From: Symbiodinium natans
Taxonomy: Eukaryota > Sar > Dinophyceae > Suessiales > Symbiodiniaceae
DNA length: 60,000 nt
Reading direction: 5' to 3'
Assembly (NCBI GenBank): GCA_905221605.1
Contig: CAJNDS010002493.1
Span: 235,001 to 295,000, forward strand
Both the position numbers and the translations under genes were made by a program. Below, in pieces: positions 22,419-33,044 of this stretch. Below the pieces are notes generated by a model. It saw only the letters and a program-made list of their open reading frames with translations. It searched no databases and was not told the DNA's origin. Each line of letters begins with the position of its first letter. The stretch's first letter is position 1.

Positions 22419-24170
22419 ATGCTGCTTGTTTCGGTTCTTGTCCAGCGTATCTGGGCCCTTCAGTCCGCCATGACTGCCGAGTTAACTAGAGAAATTGCCA
22501 GATGCAAGCAGCAGCTGAAAAGACAGGAAGAAGAACAAGGACGTGCTGGATTGACGCTTCGAATGGTGCGGGTTGTGTTATGCATCTACCTGTTGTCGGG
22601 CAGAGCTGACCTGGCCGTTGCTTGTGTGGGTGCATTCCAGCGCAAGCGCAAGCGTCCAGGTGATGCTGTTGCTTTGCCAGACATCGTGCAGTGGTACGAG
22701 TCGTGGCCTTTGGGCGACCTACTAACCCTCGGTGATCCCGAGAACGAATACGACAAGCGAGTCAAAGCAGAAGCGGAGCGGTTCATCAGTGAGTTCTCTA
22801 CAGCAGCATGGGTGTGCCAGGTGAACTACGACAAGCGTGTTGCAGTTCCAACCCTGACCCTGGTACAACGGCACCAGAGGGAGCTTGTGCGGCGAGGTTT
22901 ACCTGCAAGCCACGCCTTGAGTTCATCGGCTGCTGGCGTCGATGGTCAAGGTGGACGCCCGGGCCGCTATATGCGCCTTTGGGCGCAGAGGTTTCGTCGC
23001 CGGTGGAACCTGACCTATGGCCGTCTCCCAAATCGGTCTGATTTGCCTGCAGAGGAACTTCACGCAAAGGCCACTGGTGTAAGGCCCTGTAAGGCGGCTT
23101 CAGACAAGGGGGTTCGGGTACCCAACATAAGTTCTGGACCTCCAAACCGCCCCTAAAACCGAACCGATGTTGGCCCCCTTTTCTGGCTTGTTTTAAGACC
23201 CCGCCCTTTCTCCTAGAAGAATCAGGGTGTTCGTCAGGGGGCCAGTTTCTGGCCCCAAATTGGGACCGGGTTAGGCCCCTGAAGGCCGTCGCATTTTTCC
23301 GCTGGATTGACTGGGCTGGACAGCAGGTGACCTTGTTTCAGAAGGACATCGCGTGGATAAATCTGGACGAAACTTCTCTGCAGCGGGACTACGCAGATGG
23401 CAAGGGGACTGCCGTTCGACGTGCCTGGTATCGTTGCAACGCGGGACCTACTCGCCGGCGACCGAAGCGTGGCAACATCACATTGATTGCGTTGAGCTCG
23501 CCGCATGCGGAAGTACAAGCAAGATTACCGCAATTCTTTGTTGGCAACAGGTTCTTGTTTTCGAAGCGAAGCTTGGAGGCCATAGAGGCGGACGTGCCCT
23601 CGAACCTTCATTTCTGGAGAAGGCAGTCAAGTTGGAATTCGACCGAGGTCATGCTGGAAGTGCTAGATGAGGTGGCGCGTGTCATGGCATCCTTTCCAGA
23701 CAAGCAGCCCTGTTTAATCATGGACTCGGCTTCAATGCATTACAACAAGCGCGTGTGCCTGAGAGCGGCATTCTTAGGTTTGTGGATCATCATCATCCCA
23801 TCACAAACCACAGGCCATCTGCAACCTTTGGATTTGCAGACCTTCTCATGCTTGAAGCAACACTTGCGGCGCAAGTCCATCGAAGCTGCGGTAGCATCGG
23901 ACGCCGATGCTGGGACGGGAAGCGTGGTTGCGGCTGTTATTTGCTGTAAGCGATTCCATGACAAGCCGTAGTTGGTATCGAGGGTTTGAGGCCGCCGGCA
24001 TAGTCGGTGACCGGCGCAATCTTGGTGGACCTCTTGCATCTATGCGTTTGCCCATCGTAGCTGATGGAAGCATGCCGGAAGCAGATCCAGCATTTGCAAA
24101 TTGCTACCCCAAGGGTGTTTGTGACAATTTGGATAACTTGCTCAGGCCGATGATGCCAGCTTTAGTGTAG
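22419..24170 (+). pseudogene. pogo/Tigger-like DDE transposase with one GC-AG intron and one frameshift
   Basis: Exon 1 (from 22419, or from the ATG at 22470, to 23069) encodes a coiled-coil N-terminus rich in Gln/Glu/Lys and a DNA-binding-like basic segment (RYMRLWAQRFRRRWNLTYG). Exon 2 (23285 on) encodes the DDE domain. The acidic residues are in WINLDETSLQ, LIMDSASMHYN and GHLQPLDLQTF, followed by LKQHLRRK; this is the DDD arrangement and LQPLD signature of pogo/Tigger (DDE_1) transposases. Removing the intron 23070-23284 keeps the frame and gives HAKAVAFFRWIDW. The main frame stops at 23971, but a one-step shift near 23940 restores a typical tail (SMTSRSWYRGFEAAGI) to 24170. The copy is therefore probably inactive. 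Its terminal inverted repeats were not located. Confidence 0.75.
23070..23284 (+). other. GC-AG intron flanked by AAGGCC direct repeats
   Basis: 215 bp with donor AAG|GCCACTGG and acceptor CTGAAG|GCCGTC. The hexamer AAGGCC occurs at both junctions, so the exact splice point is ambiguous within it. The length is not a multiple of three, and removal joins the two transposase frames in phase 0. Related AAGGCC/TAGGCCC phrases also lie just inside both ends. Confidence 0.7.
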
Positions 24171-24993
24171 GGCCGCTAATGTGGCCACTGTAGAGTGTCT
24201 TCTCACACAGTTTTTCAAAGCGAAGTTCAACCGGACTTGTTGGGCAGACAAAACCCATACTTATTGCCAGATATCGACACCGCGCACTTGTCCACGCTGC
24301 ATTTCGGCTCTCGGCAACCGACGTCGTTGTAGATTGCTCTCTTCCGATGGTTGGGAGCCATTCGGCTGCAAGGCACATTAACGACGGCAAGGGACTTGGT
24401 GCACCTTGAACAATTAGCTTCCAACTCTATGTCGGATTTGCGCGGCCCGCACTCTTGCCCTGCCGCAGACCCTTTGCTTGGACTTCTCACCTGCAATCCT
24501 GACGTCCATTCTTGGGAGCGACCCTCTCGTCTCTCCTTTCCCATACCATGGAGAGGATCCAGTCAGAAATCCTTGCGCCTGTTGTGGTACGGCGTCTTCT
24601 CTTGGATCTTTGCCAAATCAGGGCAGTGCTCGCGCGACCTGTGCGGAATGCCCACAGCGCTGACTCCGCCTCGGTTCCACCATGGTTAGAATGGTGCGAT
24701 AGACAAGGAATTGCTGTTCGCAAAGTCCCAAGCGGACTGATTTGTCCGTGGCAAATCTTTGCAGCCAGCATCGGCTTCAGTCTTAGGAGGGAGTGAGTGG
24801 ACAGAGTGTTACTGGTGAAACCATCTCTTCTAAGACTGGTGGATCCCTAAAGTGCGTCAGTTCTGGTGGGAGAGTTTCAACCTCATGCTCTTCTGAAGTT
24901 TTTTGAACAGACACCCTGGCTGTTCATTCGGCCGTAACACGCGCCTGAAGGTGTGTGCTGCTCTGAAGGTGTGTCCTCCAACCTGCATGCGAT
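24171..24993 (+). other. No firm gene; possible mobile-element remnant
   Basis: Overlapping open frames exist on both strands. A plus frame at about 24550-24663 has cysteine pairs (PCACCG, then CAECPQR) that could be a zinc knuckle remnant. This is too short to assign. Confidence 0.3.
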
Positions 24994-26076
24994 TTGTGGC
25001 TTAACTTGCGCTGTGTTCAAGTGCCGAAAGAACGATTGCTCACCTGCTGGAGTCAACTGGCCATCCAGTCGGTCGTTTGCCTCGCAGCGGTCAACTCACA
25101 ATGGCTCCAGCTACTTTTAGGAGGCTTGAAGGGAAAGCCTTTCTTCGCGGTTCCCACTGGGGAGCTTGCTGAGGCCTTCTTCTGCATTACACCACTTGAC
25201 GAATGTACCTATAACGTCTTTGCAGTTGGAGAACTACCGCTTGCTAGCCTCCGCCTTTTCCGTTTGCGCGCGCCATTTCATGGGTGCCCGTCCGGGCCAG
25301 CTCAGAAGGTGCTGCTGCTGGGCGGGAGAAAGGCCCATGAACTTCATTGGCCAGCCCAAATTGATCCTCCTCACCCTCCAGTGCTGGAGCATCAAGGTAG
25401 CTTGTGGCCTCGCACCCAGTCTATTTTGCAACGCCCAATACCGGCCCCCTGGTCTGCACGTGAGGCTGCCCCTCGCAACAGATTGAGGTATACTGGGCTT
25501 GTTGCCAATCTTACCCTGGTGAGTGCCACACTTTGCAGCGGTTGCAGGCTTCAAATTGTGTGGTGTATTGCTCCTTATCGGCAGGAAGTCCTTGAGGGGG
25601 ACATCCTTCAGTTAACCCGTGATCTACTCCCTGCCCTGTGCGCACTTTGTCCAATATGCTTGCGACCAGATCTGCTGGGAGTCTTCGCTACGTCTCAGCT
25701 CAGTCATGTGTCAGTCCCTCCCTGCTGTGCTCTTGTAGACTGGCCTGTCGGCACCCCTTTTACTGTACATGCCTATACAGACCACAGGGCCGTCATGGCG
25801 GCGCACCCGTCGTTGGGCAGTGGCTGGCCCGCTTGGAACCTAACGCTCCTGAATCCCAGTGACTTGCATGACCAGCCCTGCTCTGTGCTTGCGTCCTGTA
25901 GTTGGCCGGTCGCAATTCTGATGGTCATTTTTGTGCAAGCAATGAGGGAGAGAAGCGGACATCTGGAGACTAGGTCTTTTGTACTAGCGGATGCCCAAGA
26001 CAGGATTGCAGATCCTGGCATGTCCGTACGGAGGGCCTTTTCCCCCGAAGCACATATTCTTATGAAGATGCAGTAA
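24994..26076 (+). CDS. Long ORF of unknown function (360 codons)
   Basis: An uninterrupted plus-strand frame with no recognisable domain. It is rich in Leu, Ala, Pro and Cys and lacks low-complexity repeats. A run this long is unlikely to be chance but not impossible in sequence of this composition; large shadow frames also occur on the minus strand (25773-26318) and in another plus frame (25166-25486). It could be decayed retroelement coding, given the transposase just upstream. Confidence 0.3.
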   Translation: MWLNLRCVQVPKERLLTCWSQLAIQSVVCLAAVNSQWLQLLLGGLKGKPFFAVPTGELAEAFFCITPLDECTYNVFAVGELPLASLRLFRLRAPFHGCPSGPAQKVLLLGGRKAHELHWPAQIDPPHPPVLEHQGSLWPRTQSILQRPIPAPWSAREAAPRNRLRYTGLVANLTLVSATLCSGCRLQIVWCIAPYRQEVLEGDILQLTRDLLPALCALCPICLRPDLLGVFATSQLSHVSVPPCCALVDWPVGTPFTVHAYTDHRAVMAAHPSLGSGWPAWNLTLLNPSDLHDQPCSVLASCSWPVAILMVIFVQAMRERSGHLETRSFVLADAQDRIADPGMSVRRAFSPEAHILMKMQ

Positions 26077-26221
26077 CGGTCCCACCTATCTGGCACCTCT
26101 TTTTGTTGCAATTTTTGCCGCATCATGGTTGTTTGCTGCGCTTTTCGCTGTAATCTACAACTTGGGATGGTGCTGTGGTAACGTTGCAATGTGCCGGCAT
26201 GTAGGGGCTCAAGTCTGAATT

Positions 26222-26947
26222 GTGGGTTGCAGCATAGTTTGTTGCTCGCGTCTTGGCAGTCATTGGCTGTATGGCCGAGGGACCAGCCCCTCCCTTCATG
26301 TGGAGCGCCTCGTCCCACTCTTGGTGCTTGTCATGCCCCCAGGACGCACAACCGCAGCTAACAGGCGTTCTGTAGTGCACGACAACAGGCACCTTCATGA
26401 CTGTCCTGTGGATGCACTGCGTTGCATTCTCTTTGATGTCTGTACTGTTTGCCTGAGTTTGTGGTGCATAATTGAACCGCACGAGGGCCTCTCGGAGCCT
26501 GAACAGGTGTCTCTATGGCGACAACATCAGTCTACGTGGGGCTGTCGCTATGCTCGCCTCCCTCGCGTAGCACCTGGAGTTGAGCATTACGAGGTTGCCC
26601 TACCGTCCTTGCACGAGGCGGTGACAGTGGCCGCGGTTTGCAGGCGGTGGGGCAGCATCATTGGTGCTTGGGCTTCACGCAGGCGTTATGTGACTTCGGC
26701 GTCCGTCTTCCCTAGTACACAGCGCGTAGCGATAGTGACACGGGTGAATTGTACCCACCTCTCGATCAGGCTCCACATTCCTGAGTTGCTTGATCTAGCT
26801 GTCGCGAGCATGCGGAACAATGCCCTGTTTTTTTTTTTCAGAACAGGAGACGGGGTCTGGACACCACTGGAGCTAGGGTGGAGTTGTAGAGGTTCAATAC
26901 GCCACGTGAGGGCGCCCGCACTCACACGGCAGCTACAGCCTCATTAG
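26222..26947 (+). CDS. Long ORF of unknown function (241 codons)
   Basis: A plus-strand frame without a recognised domain. Its C-terminal part is read through a 25-bp segment (26904-26928) that recurs exactly at 27223-27247, and through a poly-T tract, so the frame end is doubtful. Confidence 0.25.
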   Translation: MGCSIVCCSRLGSHWLYGRGTSPSLHVERLVPLLVLVMPPGRTTAANRRSVVHDNRHLHDCPVDALRCILFDVCTVCLSLWCIIEPHEGLSEPEQVSLWRQHQSTWGCRYARLPRVAPGVEHYEVALPSLHEAVTVAAVCRRWGSIIGAWASRRRYVTSASVFPSTQRVAIVTRVNCTHLSIRLHIPELLDLAVASMRNNALFFFFRTGDGVWTPLELGWSCRGSIRHVRAPALTRQLQPH

Positions 26948-27247
26948 ATCTCCGGTGCGCACGGTTTTCAGTTCGATGGGACGCGTCTATCGTCCGGTGA
27001 CGCTGTCCGGACAGGTCACACGGCTTGGGACCTGACCCAGTGCGGGCTCCTGCTTGCGCGCTAGGGTTGCCAGCCCATTCAATTCATGTAGTGAGCCCTC
27101 GCTAAATGCGCCCACGCTGGGGGAGCATCTCTGGCGGCTTGGTGATCTACCAAAGGCTTGTGGCTGGCCCGGCAGAGTGCCGAGTATGGGCCTTTCAAGG
27201 GGAGGGGGGAGGGTATTCAGGTACGTGAGGGCGCCCGCACTCACACG
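26904..27247 (+). repeat. Exact 25-bp direct repeat, copies at 26904-26928 and 27223-27247
   Basis: ACGTGAGGGCGCCCGCACTC followed by ACACG is present in both places without mismatch, 319 bp apart, in otherwise different surroundings. It could be the end of a short interspersed element. Confidence 0.7.
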
Positions 27248-28793
27248 CCTGAGCTCCCCCCCCTCGTAGGTCTTCCTGCCACACCTTTGCGCGGCCATCT
27301 GGAAAATGACCGCATTCATTGGTGCCAAACTTATTGCTGATGTCGAGGCTTGCTATAGGCATGGGCACCTTCGCATGGCTTCTTCACAACCACGGCTCAA
27401 AGTGTAGTGTGGCCCCAGCTGCTGAGCGACCCTGAGTGGATGCTGGCTGATCATATTGAGCTCCCAGAGTAGTTGCAAGGGCAAGGCAGAGGCCCCCTTT
27501 CTTTCTCCCTTTTGGAAGTCATTGATTTGCGCTTGTCTGCACCTGCATTGCAGCCACAAACAGGCGGCCGCTAAGGTATGCAAGCACCTTGGGATTACTG
27601 GCTTGGTGCTTACTTGAACCTCGCACGGGCTCAAAGTAAGAGGGGTGCATTGATTATTTGCTTGCAGACATGTCAATGGTTTCTCCTGTTGATCTTAGCC
27701 GTTTTGTGACTTCGTCGCTTTCAGTGCCCTAGGGAGATTTGCGCCTATGTTTCTGTTTGTTAATTTTCATCTCGCCTACCGTAGCATCGGGGGTTTGGGG
27801 GTCTTTCGGTTAGTGTGGGTCGGCCGTGGGTGTAAGTCTGGAGTGCCTTTGCGTGCCCTCCTTTTCGGGCGCGGTCCGGGGCACGCGGGGCTCTGTAGGG
27901 TGTTGTGCGGTAAGGCCTTGACGTTGGGTTTGGGGTGAGAGTTATAGGGTGGAAGCAGTGCTGGCCGGTGAGTGAGTCGCGAAGTAGGCCGGAGTTGCAG
28001 TCCTTGACCTGTTAGCGCGTGTGTGATAGTGGAAGTTTGTAGCCGCTAGCGATGGGCAAGTCTATTGACGCCGATACACAGCTCTGATGCTCATTTTGCA
28101 AGGCCTCTCAACGTGGATCGCAAATCCCTGCTCGTGCCCCAAGCTCAAACAGCGCAGGTAAGCTTTACAGATTTTTGTCTTCTCGCTTTTCCCAGGAATC
28201 CATAGTTGCAACTGCAACTATGGTACATTTTTGGCTTCGTTGGCGTTTGCGGTTGCTCTGATGCTCATCTTGCCTTGTCGCTGCGCAGGCCTCTCAACAT
28301 GGATGCCTTGTGCGATAGGCCCTAGCCTTTGTGGGCCCAGGGCCTTGTGCAGTTGAAGATGCTGTTTTCTCAGGATGGCTCAACTTGTCAATGCCCGCAA
28401 GAATGTCACCTTGGCAAGCCTGGCAAGTGCAAATTTGTTGTAGTTTCCGGAAGGACACCTCTTGCTTTCAAAGAGGTTCGCATGTACTTGCGTTTCAGCT
28501 CCCCCCTGCCGCAACCTGAAGTTTGCTCAGTGCCTCGCATGTTGCACACAAGAAGACTCCCACCTCAACGAAAAGCTTCTGAGAGCATGGCTCAAGCGTT
28601 GCCCTAAAAGGGCGGTTTGAGCTGCGCTTTGATGATGCTTGCAATACATCTGTCAGGTGGCAAGCTTAGCCGAATAAGAGCAAGAACAGCTCCCTAAAAT
28701 TGGGGTCATATACCTTATACTACTATAATTCCTATGAATGGAAAAGGAACCATAAACCCTAGGGCTTGAAGCGACGGGAAGCCCGAAGCAGCC
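26948..28793. other. No supported gene
   Basis: Several overlapping short frames are present. The one at 28329-28607 contains a cysteine cluster (CQCPQECHLGKPGKCK), but nothing links it to a family. A duplicated phrase at 28081-28118 and 28255-28304 and a perfect-stem palindrome at 28200-28223 are the only structured features. Confidence 0.45.
28200..28223. repeat. Short perfect hairpin, 11-bp stem and 2-nt loop
   Basis: CCATAGTTGCA and its exact complement are separated by AC. The hairpin lies between the two copies of the phrase beginning GCTCTGATGCTCAT (28081 and 28255). Such hairpins can mark element ends or protein binding sites; its role here is unknown. Confidence 0.75.
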
Positions 28794-31700
28794 ATGCGCG
28801 ATGGGGAGGCAACTCCCTTGGCCAAGTTTGCCTCTTCCCTTCGCTCGTCAGCGCGGCGCGGAAGAAGTGTGTCCATGCCCGCTGCCACCTTTCCAATGTA
28901 CACCGTTCCTGGGGAGGTTCTCCTGCAGATGAACGCAGTAAGGTCACACGAAGAGTTGCTTGAAGCTGGCGATCTCGTGAAGTATGAACAGGGCTCTGGT
29001 CAAGCAATGTTCGTGTCTCACGAGTGGCTTAGCAGTCGGCATCCGGATCCCAAAGCAGAGCAGCTGACGATTCTTCAGCAGGCCTTGAGGAATATTGTGT
29101 CGGGCGCCAGCCAAGTCTGCGTTCCAGTTGTGACTGAGATCCTGTTTGGTCGCTTGCAGCGGCCTTGCGCCGACAGCATGAAGGCCTGCAACCTCTACAT
29201 CTGGTACGACTACTTTTGCTGCCCCCAAGGCGCCTCGCATTCTTCAAGTGTTAACCGCCAGTCAGCCATTGACAGCATTCCAGCTTATGTGGCGCAGTGC
29301 TACTTCTTTGTGATCCTGTGTCCTGCCTTCCAGCATTTCGACCAAGACCGGACGCTGAGCCAGTCCAGTTGGGCACGCCGGGGTTGGTGTAGATGTGAGC
29401 GCGGAGCACGTGAGCTTGCCGCACGAGAAGATGGCTTCATAATTGTGATTGAAAGTGCTATGCACCAGACCTTGGTATGGCTGGGGAACAGGATGTTGGA
29501 AGCACCGGGGGAAGGGGATTTCACTTTGGAGATGGACAGACGCAGAGTTGGCCGCATGATGATCCGCATGATCTGGGCCAAGTTGCTCTACCATCTCGAA
29601 CAGGCCGACTTCCACAACTACCGGTTCTTGCTGAACACGCAGAAAGCTCGGTTCTTCCGATCTCTGGATGAGCCCCCCATTGACGGCTTGGTCCCCTCCA
29701 GCAACACGGAGGTCGACCCGTTCGCGGAACCCGACAAGTTTCTGATGGACAGGTGGGGGTTGCCGAGAGGGTGCCTTGTTCGGGTCCTTATTAGAAGGGA
29801 ACCCTTCTCTCTTTGGGGTCTATATTTAAGCGTCCCGTATTGTCGTAACCCCAGGTTTCTGCACCAGAATGGCTTCCGGGACTTCTCCGAGCGTGACGCA
29901 GGTGGGTAGTTTCCTAACTTAGGGTCCCTTTTTGATTTTTGGGATCCCAAAACCCTAAGCCCTAAGGCCCTAAGGCCCTAAGCCCTAAGCCCTAAACCCT
30001 AAGCCCTAAGGCCCTAAGCCCTAAACCCTAAACGCTAAACCCTAAACCCTAAACCCTAAACCCTAAACCCTAAACCCTAAGCCCTAAGCCCTAAGCCCTA
30101 AACCCTAAACCCTAAACCCTACCCAGGTGGATGGTCGCCCCTATGCTTTGCAGCCCTCAATGGCGATCCTCTGACCCTTCGGGCGCTTTTGGCCCACCGG
30201 GCCAATCCCAACGATATGACGACCAAGGCAAGAGTCAAGGTGGGAGGGTTTAGGGTTTAGGGTTTTGGGATTTAGGGTTTAGGGTTTAGGGTTTAGGCTT
30301 ATAGAGTTTAGGGTTATAGGGTTTTAGGGTTATAGGGTTATGGGGTTATAGGGTCCTTGAGGGAGGGGGGTTCAAGAGGGGTAGGTAACCCAATTCTCCC
30401 GAATACTCCCCACGACTCCCTCTAAGGGTCCCCCTAAGGTTCCTATAAGAGGCGTTCCAGGGTCATGATATTGTCATCGTGAGATGACGCGAGATGTCGT
30501 CTAACGCCATGGCAACGCAGTTTCGCATCCCTTTTCAGGAACAGCTGCCCAGAAAGACCAGGGTTCTGGGAATTGCTGCTTTCTTCCGAAACAACGAAGC
30601 CGTGAAGTTGCTGCTGTCTGCAAGAGCCAGCGCAAATGCCTTGGATGAGAACTGTGGCAGCTCTCTGCATTTTGCCTGCGCCGCCGACAATGCGGAAGCT
30701 GTACGATTGCTTTTTTCGGCTCGTGCTGACCCGAACCAGAAATGCCTTCCGGGACTCAACCCGTTCCAGGCTTCTCGGCTTTTGGAGGGTTCTGGGGGTT
30801 AACCATTTAGGGCTCAGTTGCTCGCCTGGGTATATAAAATCACATAGGCCCCAAAAGAAGGCCCCCGGAAGTGCTGTTGGTGAACCCAAAAACCAGCCCA
30901 CCAACACCGCGCCTTGGTGAAAGCCCTTTACGATGCTTCGTCCCACCCGGGAGCGCGATGTGGAGCAGACAGTGTGCGATCCGAAGTTAGGGTTTAGGGT
31001 TTATAGGGTTTAGGGTTTAGGGTTTAGGGTTTAGGCTCCACGAGACGCCGAGACCCTTGCGAGAGCGTGATTTCGGAGGCAACAGGTGCACAGGCTTCGA
31101 GTGCCGAACCCGGCTGGGCTCTGTGCCGAGAAACCCTCAACCCTCAACCCTAAACCCTCACCCTAAACCCTACCCCTAAACCCTAAATGCCCGAAACCCT
31201 GATGCCAGGTAAGTTGTGCCTGCGGCAGCATGCGTTCCATGAAGGAGATCCTCACGCAGGTGGGTATTTCCTCAATAGGGCGTCCCCCTAAGATTTTCGG
31301 GCTTAGGGCTTATTCCAATCTGCTATCCTAAAGAGGGCACCGACAAGTTTTTGGAGACAGGTGCCGTCCTTGAGTTTGCGGTACAGCCTGCACTTTGCCC
31401 TGATGTTCAGTGGCGGAGGGTCGCCCGACACCATCTCGCAGTTGCTGCACGCCCGTGCCGACGTCAACGAGCAGTTTCGCATCGAGATGAAGGAGCCTAG
31501 GTGGGCACCTCTCTAAGTCATCATCCCCTTTTTTTGGGGGGTGTTCATTCTCGAAAACACAGAAATTGGGGTTTACGAAAAAAAGTAAGGGATCCCCAAA
31601 AAAATCCCAAATTAGTAGGATCCCTTTATTATCAGGACCCCAAGAAGGTACCCCTAATATCGTAAACCCCCCCAAGTCGCCGAGGTGGTGGCTGATCTTG

Positions 31701-33044
31701 AATGCCACCAGCATCTGGCATCGAGTCAGCCCCTCCAGGCTCAGCTCATTGGCCCATCACCTTAAAAGACCCCTAAACCCTAAACCCTAAACCCTAAACC
31801 CTAAACCCTAAACCCTAAACCCTAAACCCTAAACCCTAAACCCTAAACTGCCCGGAAAATGTTGGGCCCCAGTTGGCCCAGAAACTTGCCTGTCTGACTG
31901 CTGCCAGAAAACTTTTGGGTCCAAGTCAAGTGAGAGATCTACTCTACCTCTTGTTGCTCGGAATAAAAAAGTCGGATTCCCAGTTAGCCCAAATATTGCC
32001 TATCTTGCTGCTGCCAGAATTTGTTTCGCAAGAGGACTAAATCCTGCGGCGAAGCTAGACAAGCATTTTTGACTGGTGTATTAAGAAACCCGACACCAAA
32101 AAAAAGGCGACCAAAAAAAAGAAACAAGATAGTTTCCTAAAAGGAGTTTAGGAAACTAAACCCTAAAGGGCGGAGCTGGTAAAGGGTGGGAGCCGCACTC
32201 CACGGCGCGGGTGGGCAAAGAAAGAAGATGGAGCGGCCGATCCAAGGCCCCATGACCGATTGCTGCTCAGCACTCTCCGCAGCCGATTGAGCTCGTCGCC
32301 CTCTATATCAGCCCATCCGGCTACCTTTCTTCTTTGCTATCTTCTGCACAAACCCTAAACCCTAAACCCTAAACCCTAAACCCTAAACCCTAAACCCTAA
32401 ACCCTAAACCCTAAACCCTAAACCCTAAACCCTAAACCCTAAACCCTAAACCGTCAGGCTCAGCTCACTGGCCTATCATCACTATGGCGCCACGCCCCTG
32501 ATGTTCAGCATCCTCAGTGGGTACCTCGAGGCTGCCTCGGTCCTGCTGGCTCATGGGGCAGAGGCGGGTTTGCTTAGGGTTGAGGGTTTCGGGTTTAGGG
32601 TTGAGGGTTTCGGGTTTCGCATTGAACCCCCCAAAAGAACGCTCGGAAGCCCTTTTGGACGACAGTCTGGTTCGTATCCCCTCGAAACCCTACTCTAGTC
32701 CCAAGAACCCCACTTTAAACTTTACTAATCGATCCGAACTAAGTCACAAGGGCTTCTCACGAGGGGACCTCTTCTAGACCCCCAAGGTCTTCGACCAGAA
32801 AGCTAGCCCTCAATCCTTCTTTGGTGTACCCTAAGCCGTAAACCCTAAACCCTAAACCCTAAACCCTAAACCCTAAACCCTAAACCCTAAACCCTAAACC
32901 CTAAACCCTAAACCCTAAACCCCCCAGGTGGGCATCATGAACTACCGCAGGAAGACCGCCGCAGAGCTGTCTTCCCAGATGCTCCTGCCCACATGGTTGC
33001 GGGAGGCACTGGAGCCTCGAGATCAGCAGACCTTCTCTATCTGA
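28794..33044 (+). CDS. Nine-exon ankyrin-repeat protein with N-terminal SHEW/WYDYFCCPQ domain (about 605 aa)
   Basis: I infer exons 28794-29752, 29855-29901, 30127-30239, 30539-30769, 31209-31259, 31361-31500, 31685-31738, 32458-32563 and 32928-33044. All phases agree and the sum is 1818 nt with a terminal TGA. An in-frame stop just upstream supports ATG 28794. Exon 1 has FVSHEWLSSRHPDP (about residue 75) and YIWYDYFCCPQG (about 135), a pairing I associate with TIR-like or SHxW-PDP proteins of algae, then a helical segment. Exons 3-9 encode ankyrin repeats: WSPLCFAALNGDPLTLRALL, NNEAVKLLLSARA, SSLHFACAADNAEAVRLLF, ISQLLHARADVNE, GATPLMFSILSGYLEAASVL and a closing NYRRKTAAEL. The product is probably a soluble protein-interaction or signalling protein; its molecular role is unknown. 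Donors are GT, except GC for introns 4, 7 and 8. Introns 2, 3, 4, 7 and 8 are largely telomeric repeats. Exon 5 is short and less certain, and another exon between exons 4 and 5 is possible. Confidence 0.75.
29902..30126 (+). repeat. Intron 2 of the ankyrin gene, filled with CCCTAAG/CCCTAAA units
   Basis: After the donor CAG|GTGGGTAG and about 40 unique bases, almost everything from 29949 to 30122 is CCCTAAG, then CCCTAAA. The acceptor ACCCAG|GTGGATGG follows directly. The first bases of the intron and of the next exon are alike (GTGGxTxG). Confidence 0.75.
30240..30538 (+). repeat. Intron 3 of the ankyrin gene, with TTTAGGG units at the donor
   Basis: The donor is AAG|GTGGGAGGG, and TTTAGGG-type units begin within ten bases of it and continue to about 30350. 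The acceptor is CCCTTTTCAG|GAACAG. The orientation of the repeat is opposite to that in intron 2. Confidence 0.7.
31739..32457 (+). repeat. Intron 7 of the ankyrin gene: GC-AG, two CCCTAAA tracts, duplicated ends
   Basis: 719 bp. The donor is CCAG|GCTCAGCTCA and the acceptor TCAG|GCTCAGCTCA. The first 21 nt of the intron match the first 21 nt of the next exon with two mismatches. CCCTAAA tracts lie at about 31771-31846 and 32350-32451; the second ends six bases before the splice site. The middle (about 31855-32340) is unique and non-coding. Confidence 0.75.
32564..32927 (+). repeat. Intron 8 of the ankyrin gene: GC-AG with CCCTAAA tract at the acceptor
   Basis: Donor GAG|GCGGGTTTG, acceptor CCCCCCAG|GTGGGCATC. 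TTTAGGG/TTTCGGG units follow the donor, and a near-perfect CCCTAAA array (about 32838-32922) runs into the acceptor. Confidence 0.7.

Noticed and set aside
29753-29854. Treating exon 1 of the ankyrin gene as continuous to the stop at 29909
   Set aside because: The 102-bp segment keeps the frame open by chance, but it has good GT-AG boundaries in matching phase and its translation lacks the character of the flanks. Retention cannot be excluded.
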